Assembly (NCBI GenBank): GCA_035506135.1
Contig: DATJPY010000130.1
Span: 1 to 55,865 of the forward strand
Length of the DNA stretch: 55,865 nucleotides
Direction: 5' to 3'
DNA from: DATJPY01 sp035506135
Lineage (GTDB): Bacteria; Myxococcota_A; UBA9160; PR03
This document shows positions 25,936 through 33,889 of the stretch, one piece after another; the stretch's first letter is position 1; each line of letters starts with the position of its first letter. The notes below the pieces were generated by a model, which was not told the origin of the DNA, did no database searches, and worked only from the letters and a program-made list of their open reading frames with translations. The position numbers and the translations under genes were made by a program.

Positions 25936-25967
25936 GATGCCTCCGGGGCAATCAGCCGGCCTGGAGT
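25936..25967 (-). repeat. Possible partial copy (D) of the palindromic repeat, tail segment only
   Basis: On the minus strand ACTCCAGG...TTGCCCCGGAGGC resembles the terminal part of repeat copy C (ACTCCGGG...TTGCCCCGGAGGCG) with a similar gap. No core or hairpin is present. It lies directly after the pal stop codon. The match is short, so a chance similarity is possible. Confidence 0.4.
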
Positions 25968-26503
25968 CAGCGAGTCACGCGGAAGTCGACGCGGCGGTTC
26001 CAGCGCCAGGCGGACTCGTCGTGCCCCTGCACGGCCGGAGAGCTCGAGCCGAAGCTCACCGCCTTCATCCGGGCCGGCGACACGCCGAGGTCGGAGAGGT
26101 ACTTCTTCGTGGCGTTCGCGCGCCGCTCGCCGAGCGCGAGGTTGTACTCCTCGCTGCCGCGCTCGTCGCAGTGGCCTTCGACCGTGACGAGCTTCCACTC
26201 GGTGTGGGCCTGGATCGCCTGCGCGTTCGACTTGAGCGTGGTGCGCGCATCCGAGCGGAGGTCCGAGGAGTCGTAGTCGAAGTAGATGGTCGCGAGCTCG
26301 CGGACGCGCTCCGGCTCGCTGCTCTCGCTGTCATGCGAGCCGTCGCCGGTCTTGAACTCGCTGCTGCCGATCCCCGGCTCCTCCTCGGCGGGCTTCTTCT
26401 TCGAGCAGCCGAGCACGCCCACGGCGGCCACCAGGCCGAGGATCGCGAGCGGAGCGAGAAGCCTCCGCACGCCTTGCTTGCGATCGAGAACGACGCCGGA
26501 CAT
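25967..26503 (-). CDS. pal: Peptidoglycan-associated lipoprotein (OmpA C-terminal domain)
   Basis: 178 residues. A lipoprotein signal peptide with a hydrophobic core (LAPLAILGLVAAVGVLGC) ends in lipobox Cys33. After a short acidic linker, the OmpA-like peptidoglycan-binding domain runs from about residue 70: IYFDYDSSDLRSDA, VEGHCDERGSEEYNLALGE and RRANATKKYL. The Asp and Arg that bind diaminopimelate are in the expected places. Pal tethers the outer membrane to peptidoglycan, normally with the Tol system, but no tol genes are adjacent. The length is usual for Pal. The ATG at 26503 gives the normal signal peptide; upstream in-frame codons would spoil it. Confidence 0.9.
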   Translation of the reverse strand: MSGVVLDRKQGVRRLLAPLAILGLVAAVGVLGCSKKKPAEEEPGIGSSEFKTGDGSHDSESSEPERVRELATIYFDYDSSDLRSDARTTLKSNAQAIQAHTEWKLVTVEGHCDERGSEEYNLALGERRANATKKYLSDLGVSPARMKAVSFGSSSPAVQGHDESAWRWNRRVDFRVTR

Positions 26504-26607
26504 GGACCCACCCCCCGAAGATCCCGGCGGACCGAGCGACCGCCGGCCCCGACGACCCCGCGCCTCGATCCGGCGCTGTCGGGGACACATGCGAGGTTCG
26601 CAGTGTG

Positions 26608-26626
26608 GGGATTCGCCGCGAATCCC
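26608..26626. promoter_or_regulatory. Perfect inverted repeat GGGATTCG-CCG-CGAATCCC, possible operator
   Basis: An 8-bp perfect dyad with a 3-bp centre sits in the divergent region between pal and the small plus-strand gene. It is not followed by a T-run, so an operator is more likely than a terminator. The half-site resembles the ATTCCCC repeats upstream of the regulators at 47-50 kb. Confidence 0.4.
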
Positions 26627-26680
26627 GCAAGCGCGGAGGGCCGGTCAAGGAGCGCGCTCCGCCGGCCGATCCCGAGCACG

Positions 26681-27124
26681 ATGGCCGACTCCGACCGCGC
26701 GCGCTCGTCCGCGAGCCGCCCCGATCTCGACGCCGATGCCTCGGCTCGCTACCGGGTCGAGCTGCTCGCGTGGGTCGAGGTCGGCGAGTCGGGCGTCGAC
26801 CACGTCGAAGGCGCGAGCCGGTCGACGCTGCGCTGGGAGCGCATCGAGCGCGCGCTCGCTGCGGAGGTCGGCGAGCCCGATGGCGTCCGCACCATCGTCT
26901 TCGACCTGGTCGTGGAGCGCAAGCACGCGGAGTGCCTGGTGCGCCGCTTCGACGCCGAGCCGGGCGAGCCGGCGCAGGCGATCGCGCGGGCGATCGCCGA
27001 GCGCCTCGGCAGCGCGCGCTGCTCGCGCTCGCTCCTCGCGCTCGCGGCCGAAGGGGTGCCGACGCGCGCGTACCCCGATCTCGAGTCGCTGGCCGACGAC
27101 GCGCTGGAGGAGCTGGGGCTCTAG
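26681..27124 (+). CDS. Hypothetical protein, 147 residues
   Basis: I do not recognise the family. From the ATG the product is acidic and soluble, without signal peptide or membrane helix. It contains YRVELLAWVEVGESGVDHVEG, TIVFDLVVERKHAECLVRRF, and a C-terminal helical part ending DLESLADDALEELGL. Regular alternation of strands and helices and the codon pattern of its neighbours suggest a real gene, but no catalytic motif is seen. It stands alone between the divergent pal gene and repeat copy B, which begins right after its stop codon. The start is uncertain because there is no clear SD. Confidence 0.5.
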   Translation: MADSDRARSSASRPDLDADASARYRVELLAWVEVGESGVDHVEGASRSTLRWERIERALAAEVGEPDGVRTIVFDLVVERKHAECLVRRFDAEPGEPAQAIARAIAERLGSARCSRSLLALAAEGVPTRAYPDLESLADDALEELGL

Positions 27125-27218
27125 CTGTTGACTTCGCTCGGCTTCGCCTCGCTGCGCGCGCCCGCTTCGCGGGCGCTTGCGGGGATGATCCAGACGATCC
27201 GGGTGCCTCGAAGGCGGC
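27125..27218 (+). repeat. Palindromic repeat copy B (single module)
   Basis: Begins CTGTTGACTTCGCTCG exactly like module 1 of copy A, but carries the hairpin type of module 2: GCGCCCGC-TTC-GCGGGCGC (27158-27176). Then GCTTGCGGGGATGATCC and a GTGCCTCGAAGGCGGCG tail. It fills most of the gap between the hypothetical gene and the GGT-like gene, and the promoter of the latter lies just beyond it. Confidence 0.8.
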
Positions 27219-27233
27219 GGGGCCCTCCGTCGC

Positions 27234-27239
27234 TAGAGT
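27234..27239 (+). promoter_or_regulatory. -10 element TAGAGT, probable leaderless promoter of the GGT-like gene
   Basis: TAGAGT ends 6 nt before the ATG at 27246, with no SD between. It begins 16 bp after the end of repeat copy B. Confidence 0.45.
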
Positions 27240-27245
27240 GATGGA

Positions 27246-28883
27246 ATGCGTCTGCCCAGCCGACGGGGATCGACGATCGATCCGCTGCGCAGCGAGCGCT
27301 CGTGCGCGGTCGCGCGCCGCGGGATGGTGTGCGCGAGCGTTCCGATGGCGGCTTCTGCGGGAGTCGAGATGCTGCGGCGCGGGGGCAATGCCGTCGACGC
27401 TGCGATCGCGACGGCCGCCGTGCTCGCCGTCGTCGAGCCGATGATGACCGGGATCGGCGGCGATGCCTTCGCGCTGGTGTGGTCGGCTGGCGAGGGGCGG
27501 CTCTTCGGTCTGAATGGAAGCGGTCGGGCGCCGGCGGGTGCGACGCTCGAGGCGTATCGCGCGCAAGGGATCCGCGAGATCGCGCCGCGCGGGATCCTCT
27601 CGGTGACCGTGCCCGGCGCCGTACACGCCTGGGAGACCCTCGCCCGCCGGCTCGGCTCGATGCCGCTCGCGGAGCTGCTCGGGCCCGCGATCCGTGCCGC
27701 CGAGGACGGCTTCCCGGTGACGGAGCTCGTCGCCCACTACTGGAGCCTGCTGGTCCGAACCGGCGGGCTGCGCAACCGCGCGGCGCGCGAGCACTGGGCG
27801 CCGGACGGCGAGGCGCCACGCGCCGGAAGCTGGTTCCGCGCGCCCGCGCTCGCGCGCACGCTGCGGGAGATCGCGGAGGGCGGCGCGACGGCCTTCTACG
27901 AAGGCGGCCCGGCCCGCGCGATCGCCGAGACCTCGCGCGCCGAGGGCGGCTTCCTCGAGATGGCCGATCTCGCGGCGCACACGTCGACCTGGGTCGAACC
28001 GATCTCGACGCACTATCGCGACGTCGAGGTGGTCGAGCTGCCGCCCAACGGCCAGGGCATCGCCGCGCTGATCGCGCTCAACCTGCTCGAGCACTTCGAG
28101 CCGGTCGAGGCCGCGAGCGCGCTCGACTGGCATCGGCGCATCGAGGCGGTGAAGCTCGCCTTCGCCGACCGCGCGGCCTACGTGGCCGACCCCGACCACG
28201 CGCACGTGCCGGTGAAGCAGCTCCTCGACAAGGGCCTCGCGCGGCGGCGCGCGGCTGCGATCGGCGATCGCGCCCTCCCCGGCGCCGCACCGGCACTCGC
28301 CGCGAGCGACACGACCTACCTGTGCGCCGCGGACGCGCGGGGCAACCTGGTGTCGTTCATCCAGAGCCTCTTCACCGGCTTCGGCTCCGGGATCGGCTGC
28401 GGCGACACCGGCGTGCTGTTGCAGAGCCGCGGCGCAGGCTTCGTCCTCGACCCGGCACACCCGAACTGCCTCGCTCCGGGCAAGCGGCCGTTCCACACCA
28501 TCATTCCGGCGTTCCTGCTGAGCGACGGACGTCCGGCGCTCGCCTTCGGGATCATGGGGGGCGACGTCCAGCCCCAGGCCCACACCGCCTTCGTCGCGAA
28601 CCTCGTCGACCACGGCTGCAATCCGCAGGAGGCGCTCGACCGGCCGCGCTTCCGCTACCTCGGCGGGCGGCGCGTGGCGATCGAGGCACCCGACCTCCCT
28701 CTCGCCGGCGGCGAGCGGCTGGGCGCCGCGCTCGCCGCGCGCGGGCACGAGGTCGTCGGCCCCGGAAGCGCGCTGGCCGACACCTTCGGCGGCGGCCAGG
28801 CCATCGCCGCGGGCGAGGACGGCGTGTGGATCGGCGCCAGCGACCGCCGCAAGGACGGTTGCGCGCTCGGGCTCTGGGACTAG
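27246..28883 (+). CDS. Gamma-glutamyltransferase family (Ntn-hydrolase) protein
   Basis: 545 residues. The family N-terminus is MVCASVPMAASAGVEMLRRG then GGNAVDAAIATAAVLAVVEP. The autoprocessing/catalytic threonine is in ASDTTYLCAAD (T356), and TGFGSGIGCGDTGVLLQSR and GIMGGDVQPQAH are standard later motifs. Self-cleavage before T356 should give large and small subunits. There is no signal peptide, so unlike periplasmic GGT it should be cytoplasmic; such paralogs include acylases and cephalosporin-acylase-like enzymes. The substrate is therefore open. Its stop shares the sequence CTAG with the convergent OmpA-family gene. Confidence 0.88.
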   Translation: MRLPSRRGSTIDPLRSERSCAVARRGMVCASVPMAASAGVEMLRRGGNAVDAAIATAAVLAVVEPMMTGIGGDAFALVWSAGEGRLFGLNGSGRAPAGATLEAYRAQGIREIAPRGILSVTVPGAVHAWETLARRLGSMPLAELLGPAIRAAEDGFPVTELVAHYWSLLVRTGGLRNRAAREHWAPDGEAPRAGSWFRAPALARTLREIAEGGATAFYEGGPARAIAETSRAEGGFLEMADLAAHTSTWVEPISTHYRDVEVVELPPNGQGIAALIALNLLEHFEPVEAASALDWHRRIEAVKLAFADRAAYVADPDHAHVPVKQLLDKGLARRRAAAIGDRALPGAAPALAASDTTYLCAADARGNLVSFIQSLFTGFGSGIGCGDTGVLLQSRGAGFVLDPAHPNCLAPGKRPFHTIIPAFLLSDGRPALAFGIMGGDVQPQAHTAFVANLVDHGCNPQEALDRPRFRYLGGRRVAIEAPDLPLAGGERLGAALAARGHEVVGPGSALADTFGGGQAIAAGEDGVWIGASDRRKDGCALGLWD

Positions 28884-29533
28884 CTCGCCGGAATCAGCTC
28901 GACGCGCCGGTTCTGGGCGCGGCCCTCGGCCGTGTCGTTGCTCGCGACCGGGTCGGCCTTGCCGAAGCCCTTCGTCTCGAGGCGCGACGCCGCGATGCCC
29001 CGCTTCACCAGGAAGTCGCGCACGGAGTCCGCGCGCCGCTGCGAGAGCTTCAGGTTGTACGCCTCGCTCCCGATCGAGTCGGTGAAGCCGTGGACCGCCA
29101 CGTGGACGTCGGTGCACTGCTCGAGGCGCGCCTCCCACTCGCCGAGCACCTTCTCCCCATCGGGCCGGATGGTGGCCTTGGCGAAGTCGAAGTTGACGCC
29201 CGGGAGGCTCACCTTCTCCTTGCACGGATCCGGCTTGGCGGGCTCGGGCGGCTTCGCCGGCGCCGCCTGGGCGACCTGCTTGGGCGGCGCCTTCGGCTTC
29301 CTGCACAGGAAGTAGCCCGCGACCGCGCCGCCTGCGAAGCCGAGCACGCCGCCCAGGATTCCCGGCCCTGCCGACCCGTTCTGGCCGAGCTCCACGCCGG
29401 CGAGGGCGCCGCCCGCGCCGCCGATCGCGGAGCCGATCACACCGCACGTGGCCGGCCCGATGGACTGGAGGGTCGCGCACGAGCTCAGGAGGCAGCCGAT
29501 CAGGGCCAGGGCCAGGACGCGGGTCGCTCTCAC
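28880..29533 (-). CDS. OmpA-family lipoprotein with glycine-zipper segment
   Basis: 217 residues from GTG 29533, which has AAGGAG 7 nt upstream. The lipoprotein signal ends LIGCLLSSCATLQ (lipobox LLSSC, Cys19). A glycine zipper (GVIGSAIGGAGGALAGVELG and GILGGVLGFAGGAVAGYF) follows at about residues 30-78, able to insert in membrane. A proline/lysine linker comes next, then an OmpA-like peptidoglycan-binding domain (VNFDFAKATIRPDG, VHGFTDSIGSEAYNLKLSQRRA, GRAQNRRVELIPAS). This resembles YiaD-type outer-membrane proteins. It is the second OmpA-domain protein in 3.5 kb, on the other side of the GGT-like gene from pal. Confidence 0.85.
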   Translation of the reverse strand: MRATRVLALALIGCLLSSCATLQSIGPATCGVIGSAIGGAGGALAGVELGQNGSAGPGILGGVLGFAGGAVAGYFLCRKPKAPPKQVAQAAPAKPPEPAKPDPCKEKVSLPGVNFDFAKATIRPDGEKVLGEWEARLEQCTDVHVAVHGFTDSIGSEAYNLKLSQRRADSVRDFLVKRGIAASRLETKGFGKADPVASNDTAEGRAQNRRVELIPAS

Positions 29534-29635
29534 GAGATCGCTCCTTCGACGTGTCGTGCCCGAGCCGGGCGCCGCGCCTTCATACCATCTGCAGGGGGCG
29601 GAGCACACGAAAAAGTTGCGCGAGGGAGTCCCACC

Positions 29636-30838
29636 TCAGCGAGCCCCTCGGGCGCGAGTAAGCGCGGCGTCGAGCGAGAGGTCCTCGTGGAGGATCCGGC
29701 GCCACTCCGCGAGGCGGCGGGCGCGATTCGCGGCGAGCACTCCGGTGAGCCGCCCGCCGCGGCCGAAGAGCGCGACGAAGCGCCGCTCGGCGAACGAGCC
29801 CTCGACCACGTGGACCTCGTCGCCCGCCCGCGGTCGGCCCGCCGCCATGATCTTGACGTCGTACTGATCCGACCAGACGTAGGGCACCGGCGCGAACGGG
29901 CGCGCGGCGGCCGGCCCGTCGAGCAGGCTCCCTGCCGCGGCGACGGCCTGCTCGACCGCGTTGGTCCAGTGCTCGACGCGCAGGGCCTCGCCGTAGCGCG
30001 GGTGATGCCAGCGCGCGACGTCGCCGGCCGCGACGATGCCCGGCGCCGCGATGCAGCGAGCGTCGCACACGACGCCGTCCCGGAGCGCGAGCCCCGACCC
30101 CTCGAGCCAGCCCGTCTCGGGTCGCACGCCGATGCCGACCACCACGAGGTCCGCCTCGAGCGCGCGGCCGTCGGCGAGCCGAACGCGCTCGATCCGCCCC
30201 GCGCCCTCGAGCGCCGCCACCGACGCGCCGAGCTCCAGGCGCACGCCGTGGTCGCGGTGCAGGGCGGCGCAGAAGGCACCGAGCTCCGGACCGAGCGCCT
30301 GCTCGAGCGGCTGGCCGAGCGCCTCGACGAGGACGACCTCGAGCCCGAGCGAACGGCACGAGGCGGCGACCTCGCTGCCGATGAAGCCGCCGCCCACGAC
30401 CACCACGCGCGGGCGGAGCTCGAGCTCGCGGCGGATCGCCAGCGCATCGTCGAGGCTCCGCAGCACGTGCACGCCGGCGAGCTCGCCAGGCAGCCGCCGC
30501 GGCGAGGCTCCGGTCGCGATCACCACGCCGTCGACCCGCTCGCGGCTTCCGTCTCCGAGAGCGAGCTCGAGCGCACCGGCATCGAGGCCGACGGCTCGGC
30601 AGCCGAGACGCAGATCGGCGTCGAGCGACTCGACGCCCCGCCGCGCGAGCGCGATGTCCTCGGGCTGCCACTCGCCGCGCAGCACCTCCTTCGAGAGCGG
30701 CGGTCGGTCGTACGGCAGGTGGGGCTCGGCGCCGATCCAGAGGATGCCCCCGTCGTAGCCGCGCGCGCGCAGCGCCTCGACCGCGCGCAGCCCGGCCAGC
30801 GAGGCGCCGACGACGGCGATGCGGCGGAGCCCGGCCAT
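29636..30838 (-). CDS. FAD-dependent ferredoxin/rhodocoxin-type reductase
   Basis: 400 residues. Two Rossmann motifs are visible: the FAD site RIAVVGASLAGLRAVEALR at residues 6-24 and the NAD(P)H site RVVVVGGGFIGSEVAAS near residue 145. The conserved ATGASPRRLP and the C-terminal GIVAAGDVARW and VEHWTNAVEQ blocks mark the putidaredoxin reductase/BphA4 family. These enzymes pass electrons from NADH to a small ferredoxin serving a P450 or Rieske oxygenase. No such partner is in the window. It starts 5 bp after the stop of the HAD hydrolase gene, so the two are co-transcribed. Confidence 0.88.
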   Translation of the reverse strand: MAGLRRIAVVGASLAGLRAVEALRARGYDGGILWIGAEPHLPYDRPPLSKEVLRGEWQPEDIALARRGVESLDADLRLGCRAVGLDAGALELALGDGSRERVDGVVIATGASPRRLPGELAGVHVLRSLDDALAIRRELELRPRVVVVGGGFIGSEVAASCRSLGLEVVLVEALGQPLEQALGPELGAFCAALHRDHGVRLELGASVAALEGAGRIERVRLADGRALEADLVVVGIGVRPETGWLEGSGLALRDGVVCDARCIAAPGIVAAGDVARWHHPRYGEALRVEHWTNAVEQAVAAAGSLLDGPAAARPFAPVPYVWSDQYDVKIMAAGRPRAGDEVHVVEGSFAERRFVALFGRGGRLTGVLAANRARRLAEWRRILHEDLSLDAALTRARGAR

Positions 30839-30843
30839 CGCCT

Positions 30844-31587
30844 CTAGGCCCCGAGCAGATCGGCCAGCGCGGAGACCGACGGCAGCGTGCGGTGCGCGCG
30901 CGGAGCGGGCTCCGGCGCGGCGGTGCCGAGCGGCTGGATCCACACCGCGTGGAGGCCCGCGTGCAGCGCGCCGAGGATGTCGCATTCGTAGTTGTCGCCC
31001 GCCATCAGCGAGGCGCCCGGCGCGCTCCCGAGCGCCGCGGTGGCGTGCGCGAACACGCGGGCGTCGGGCTTCCCCACGCCGAGCTCGCCCTCGACGACGA
31101 TCACGTCGAAGAAGTCGGCCAGCGCGAAGCGCTCGATCTTGGCGCGCTGCGCCGCGGCGGCGCCGTTGGTGACGAGGCCGAGGGCCGGCGCGGCGGCGCG
31201 CAGCCGCGCGAGCGCCTCGAACGCGCCGGCGATCGGCGCGAGGGAGCGCTCGCGCAGCTCGCAGTAGTGACGGCCGAGCTCGTCGGCGAGGTGCGCGTCG
31301 GGGCGCCCGAGCGATTCGAGCACGTGCGCGAGCACGGCACGTCGCGCGGCCGGCATGTCGAGCCGCCCGGCGCGCTGCCTCGCATCGTCCGACCAGAACC
31401 ACCCGCTGCTGTGCACGAGCTGTGCGCGCACGGCGCCGGGATCGACGTCGCCGAGGCGCACCGCCACGAGCTGCGACACCCGGTCCCAGACCTCGTCGAG
31501 GCCGACCTGGTTGTCGAGCAGCGTGTCGTCGAGGTCGAGCAGCACCGCCTCGACCGGCTCTCCGTCCCAGCGCAGCACGGCGTGCAA
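30844..31587 (-). CDS. HAD-superfamily hydrolase (YjjG/phosphoglycolate phosphatase-like)
   Basis: About 247 residues. Motif I VEAVLLDLDDTLLDNQ carries the nucleophile and acid Asp, motif II is LGLVTNG, the motif III Lys is in GVGKPDARVFAHA and motif IV is MAGDNYECDILGA. The helical cap domain lies between motifs I and II (C1 cap), as in nucleotidases and phosphoglycolate phosphatases. The start is ambiguous: TTG 31587 has GGGAGG 11 nt upstream; GTG 31578 is the alternative. It is divergent from thiI, only 20 bp away. The phosphate substrate is unknown. Confidence 0.85.
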   Translation of the reverse strand: MHAVLRWDGEPVEAVLLDLDDTLLDNQVGLDEVWDRVSQLVAVRLGDVDPGAVRAQLVHSSGWFWSDDARQRAGRLDMPAARRAVLAHVLESLGRPDAHLADELGRHYCELRERSLAPIAGAFEALARLRAAAPALGLVTNGAAAAQRAKIERFALADFFDVIVVEGELGVGKPDARVFAHATAALGSAPGASLMAGDNYECDILGALHAGLHAVWIQPLGTAAPEPAPRAHRTLPSVSALADLLGA

Positions 31588-31595
31588 GGTAGCGA

Positions 31596-31601
31596 TAGCC
31601 T
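31596..31601 (+). promoter_or_regulatory. -10 element TAGCCT, possible leaderless promoter of thiI
   Basis: TAGCCT ends 6 nt before the GTG at 31608. It lies within the 20-bp gap between two divergent genes, so the upstream promoter elements must lie inside the HAD gene. Confidence 0.35.
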
Positions 31602-31607
31602 CCCATC

Positions 31608-33101
31608 GTGTCCGAGCCCACCGCGATGGTGCTGCTGCGCTTCTCGGGAGAGATCTCCACCAAGGCGAAGCCGACCCGCCAGCGCTTCGAGCGCCAGCTG
31701 CTGCGAAACGTGGCCGACGCGCTCGAGAGCGCCGGCATCCCGGCGCGCGTGCATCGCACCCGAAACCGCGTCTTCGTCGAGACGGACGATCCCGCGGCGG
31801 CGCCGCTCCTGGCGCGCGTGTTCGGGGTGCAGTCGCTGTCGGTCGCCGTCGCCCGCCCGGCGGAGAAGCTCCTCGACGTGGTGGAGAACGGGACCGCGAT
31901 GTTCCGCGACGCCGTCGCCGGCCGCCGCTTCGCGGTGCGCGCGCGGCGGGTCGGCGACCGCAGCCGCATCGCACTCGACGCTCGCGAGGTCGAGCGCGCG
32001 CTCGGCACGGCGCTGCTCCCGGGCGCGGCGCGCGTCGACCTCGATGCGCCCGAGGTGGTGGTGCGCGTCGAGCTGCACCAGGGACAGGCCTACTTCTGCG
32101 CACAGACGCTGCGCGCGCCCGGCGGCCTGCCGCTCGGCGTCGAGGGCCGCGCCATCGCGCTCGTCTCGGGCGGCTTCGACTCGGCGGTGGCGGCCTGGCA
32201 GCTTCTGCGCCGCGGCGTCCAGATCGACTACGCCTTCTGCAACCTGGGCGGCCGCACCCATCGCCTCGGCGTGCTGCGCGTCGTGAAGGTGCTCGCCGAC
32301 CGCTGGTCCTACGGCGGGCGCCCTCACCTCCACGCGATCGACTTCGATGCCGTGGCGGCCGACATCCGCGCGCACGTCCGCCCGCGCTACTGGCAGTTGA
32401 TCCTGAAGCGCCAGATGCTGCGCGCCGGCGAAGCGGTGGCGGCCGTGCGCGGCGCCGACGCGCTGGCGACCGGCGAGGCCGTGGGCCAGGTCTCGTCGCA
32501 GACGCTTCCGAACCTGGCGGTGATCTCGCAGGTGGCGCGGCTTCCGATCCTGCGCCCGCTGGTCGGCATGAACAAGGACGAGATCATCCGCGCGGCCGAG
32601 GAGATCGGCACCGCGCCGCTCTCGGCCGTGGTCGACGAGTACTGCGCCATGGTGTCCTCCCGACCCGCGACGGTGGCGCGGCTCGCCGCGCTGCTGGCCG
32701 AGGAGGAGAAGCTCGACCCGTCGCTGCTCGATCGCGCCGTCCGCGAGCGCGAGGTGCTCGACCTGCGCGTGCTCGACGTCGACGCGGAGGGCATCGCCGA
32801 GCTCGAGACCGACGAGGTGGCCGACGACGCCGTGGTGATCGACCTGCGCTCGAAGGCCGCGTTCGCGGGGTGGCACTGGCCCGGGGCGCTGCGGCTCGAT
32901 CTCGATCGCGCGCTGTCCGCCTGCCCCTCGTTCGCGCGCGATCGCCGCTACCTGCTCTACTGCGAGTTCGGGCTCAAGAGCGCGCACCTGGCCGAGCGCA
33001 TGCGGGCCGCCGGCCTCGACGCGAGCCATTTCCGCGGCGCCCTCGCCGGGCTGCTGGCGCACGCACGCGCGCGCGGAATCGCGTCGCCCGAGCTCCCGTA
33101 G
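31608..33101 (+). CDS. thiI: tRNA 4-thiouridine synthase/thiamine sulfur carrier enzyme ThiI with rhodanese domain
   Basis: 497 residues from GTG. The order matches long-form ThiI: ferredoxin-like/THUMP domain (about residues 10-170, VLLRFSGEISTKAKPTRQRF), PP-loop adenylation domain (LVSGGFDSAVAAWQL near residue 185, motif SGGFDS), and a C-terminal rhodanese domain with Cys in YLLYCEFGLKSA. ThiI adenylates U8 of tRNA and transfers persulfide sulfur to give s4U; the rhodanese domain also serves thiazole synthesis. Its presence here with the catalytic Cys suggests the full enterobacterial-type mechanism. No thiamine genes are adjacent. It ends 2 bp from the convergent HExxH gene. Confidence 0.92.
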   Translation: MSEPTAMVLLRFSGEISTKAKPTRQRFERQLLRNVADALESAGIPARVHRTRNRVFVETDDPAAAPLLARVFGVQSLSVAVARPAEKLLDVVENGTAMFRDAVAGRRFAVRARRVGDRSRIALDAREVERALGTALLPGAARVDLDAPEVVVRVELHQGQAYFCAQTLRAPGGLPLGVEGRAIALVSGGFDSAVAAWQLLRRGVQIDYAFCNLGGRTHRLGVLRVVKVLADRWSYGGRPHLHAIDFDAVAADIRAHVRPRYWQLILKRQMLRAGEAVAAVRGADALATGEAVGQVSSQTLPNLAVISQVARLPILRPLVGMNKDEIIRAAEEIGTAPLSAVVDEYCAMVSSRPATVARLAALLAEEEKLDPSLLDRAVREREVLDLRVLDVDAEGIAELETDEVADDAVVIDLRSKAAFAGWHWPGALRLDLDRALSACPSFARDRRYLLYCEFGLKSAHLAERMRAAGLDASHFRGALAGLLAHARARGIASPELP

Positions 33102-33103
33102 CG

Positions 33104-33823
33104 TCAAGGCGCTCGGGACGGTGGGGCTGCCTCGCGCTGGGTGTTGCGCAGCTCCGCCTCGACGCGCTGGCGCCAGGCCGCCTGCTTCTCGGGCTCGTAG
33201 CGAAGCGAGGTGTCCCTGTCGAAGGCCGCGTTCCGCTCGACCAGGTCCTGCATGGCCTGGCGGATCTCGCCCTCGACGTAGCGCCGCGCGGTCGGCGCGA
33301 GAGCGCCCGGGTCGGGCGACTCGAAGTGGAAGCCCTCCATCAGCGCTGCCGCGCGCGCGTTCAGCCCGCGCGCCGCCAGCTCGGCCAGCGCGAAGTGGAT
33401 CTGCTCGTGCTCCAGCACGTACGCCGGCGGCGGCGATCGGGCCGCCGCGTTCCACCACGAGCAGCTCCGATCCATCACGGCGCGGAAGGCGAGGCCGCGG
33501 ATCGAGCTCCGATAGAGGACCCGGCCGTCGGCGCCCTGCACCGGCTTGCCGGCGATCTGGATCTCCGAGGCGGGGAGCACGAGGGCGCACGTGGCGGCGC
33601 CCATCGCCTGGGCGTGCTCGCGCGCGTCGGGCGGCGGGTGGGTCGCGCGGAAGTCGTCTCGCGTCAGGGTCCGGTACGGGATCACGTCGGACCGAGCCCC
33701 ATCGACGGCGCCGAGCGGGTGCGCCTTCGGCGCGGCGTAATCGGGAAGCGGCCCGGACCCGCCGGCCGCCAGGCAGAGGCTCGCGACGAGCGGCGCAAGC
33801 CACCGTCCCGTAACGCCGACGAT
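33104..33823 (-). CDS. Putative secreted metalloprotease-like protein with HExxH motif; start codon unresolved
   Basis: The reading frame encodes a hydrophobic N-terminal segment (GRWLAPLVASLCLAAGG) like a signal peptide, followed by about 215 residues. LEHEQIHFALAELAARGL contains HEQIH, an HExxH zinc site, as in DUF922-like secreted proteases. Before it lie IPYRTLTRDDFRATHPPP and RAVMDRSCSWWNAAARSPP. No ATG, GTG or TTG occurs in frame before the hydrophobic stretch until GTG 33910, which would overlap the divergent ABC transporter start. The boundary given is therefore nominal: the gene may use a rare start, be damaged, or start at 33910. Function is inferred from the motif only. Confidence 0.55.
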   Translation of the reverse strand: MVGVTGRWLAPLVASLCLAAGGSGPLPDYAAPKAHPLGAVDGARSDVIPYRTLTRDDFRATHPPPDAREHAQAMGAATCALVLPASEIQIAGKPVQGADGRVLYRSSIRGLAFRAVMDRSCSWWNAAARSPPPAYVLEHEQIHFALAELAARGLNARAAALMEGFHFESPDPGALAPTARRYVEGEIRQAMQDLVERNAAFDRDTSLRYEPEKQAAWRQRVEAELRNTQREAAPPSRAP

Positions 33824-33889
33824 GCTGAAGCGGCGCGGCGGACTTTTGCCCCGAAGCCGAATAAGCTGCGCCCCAGCAAGGAGGCTCCG

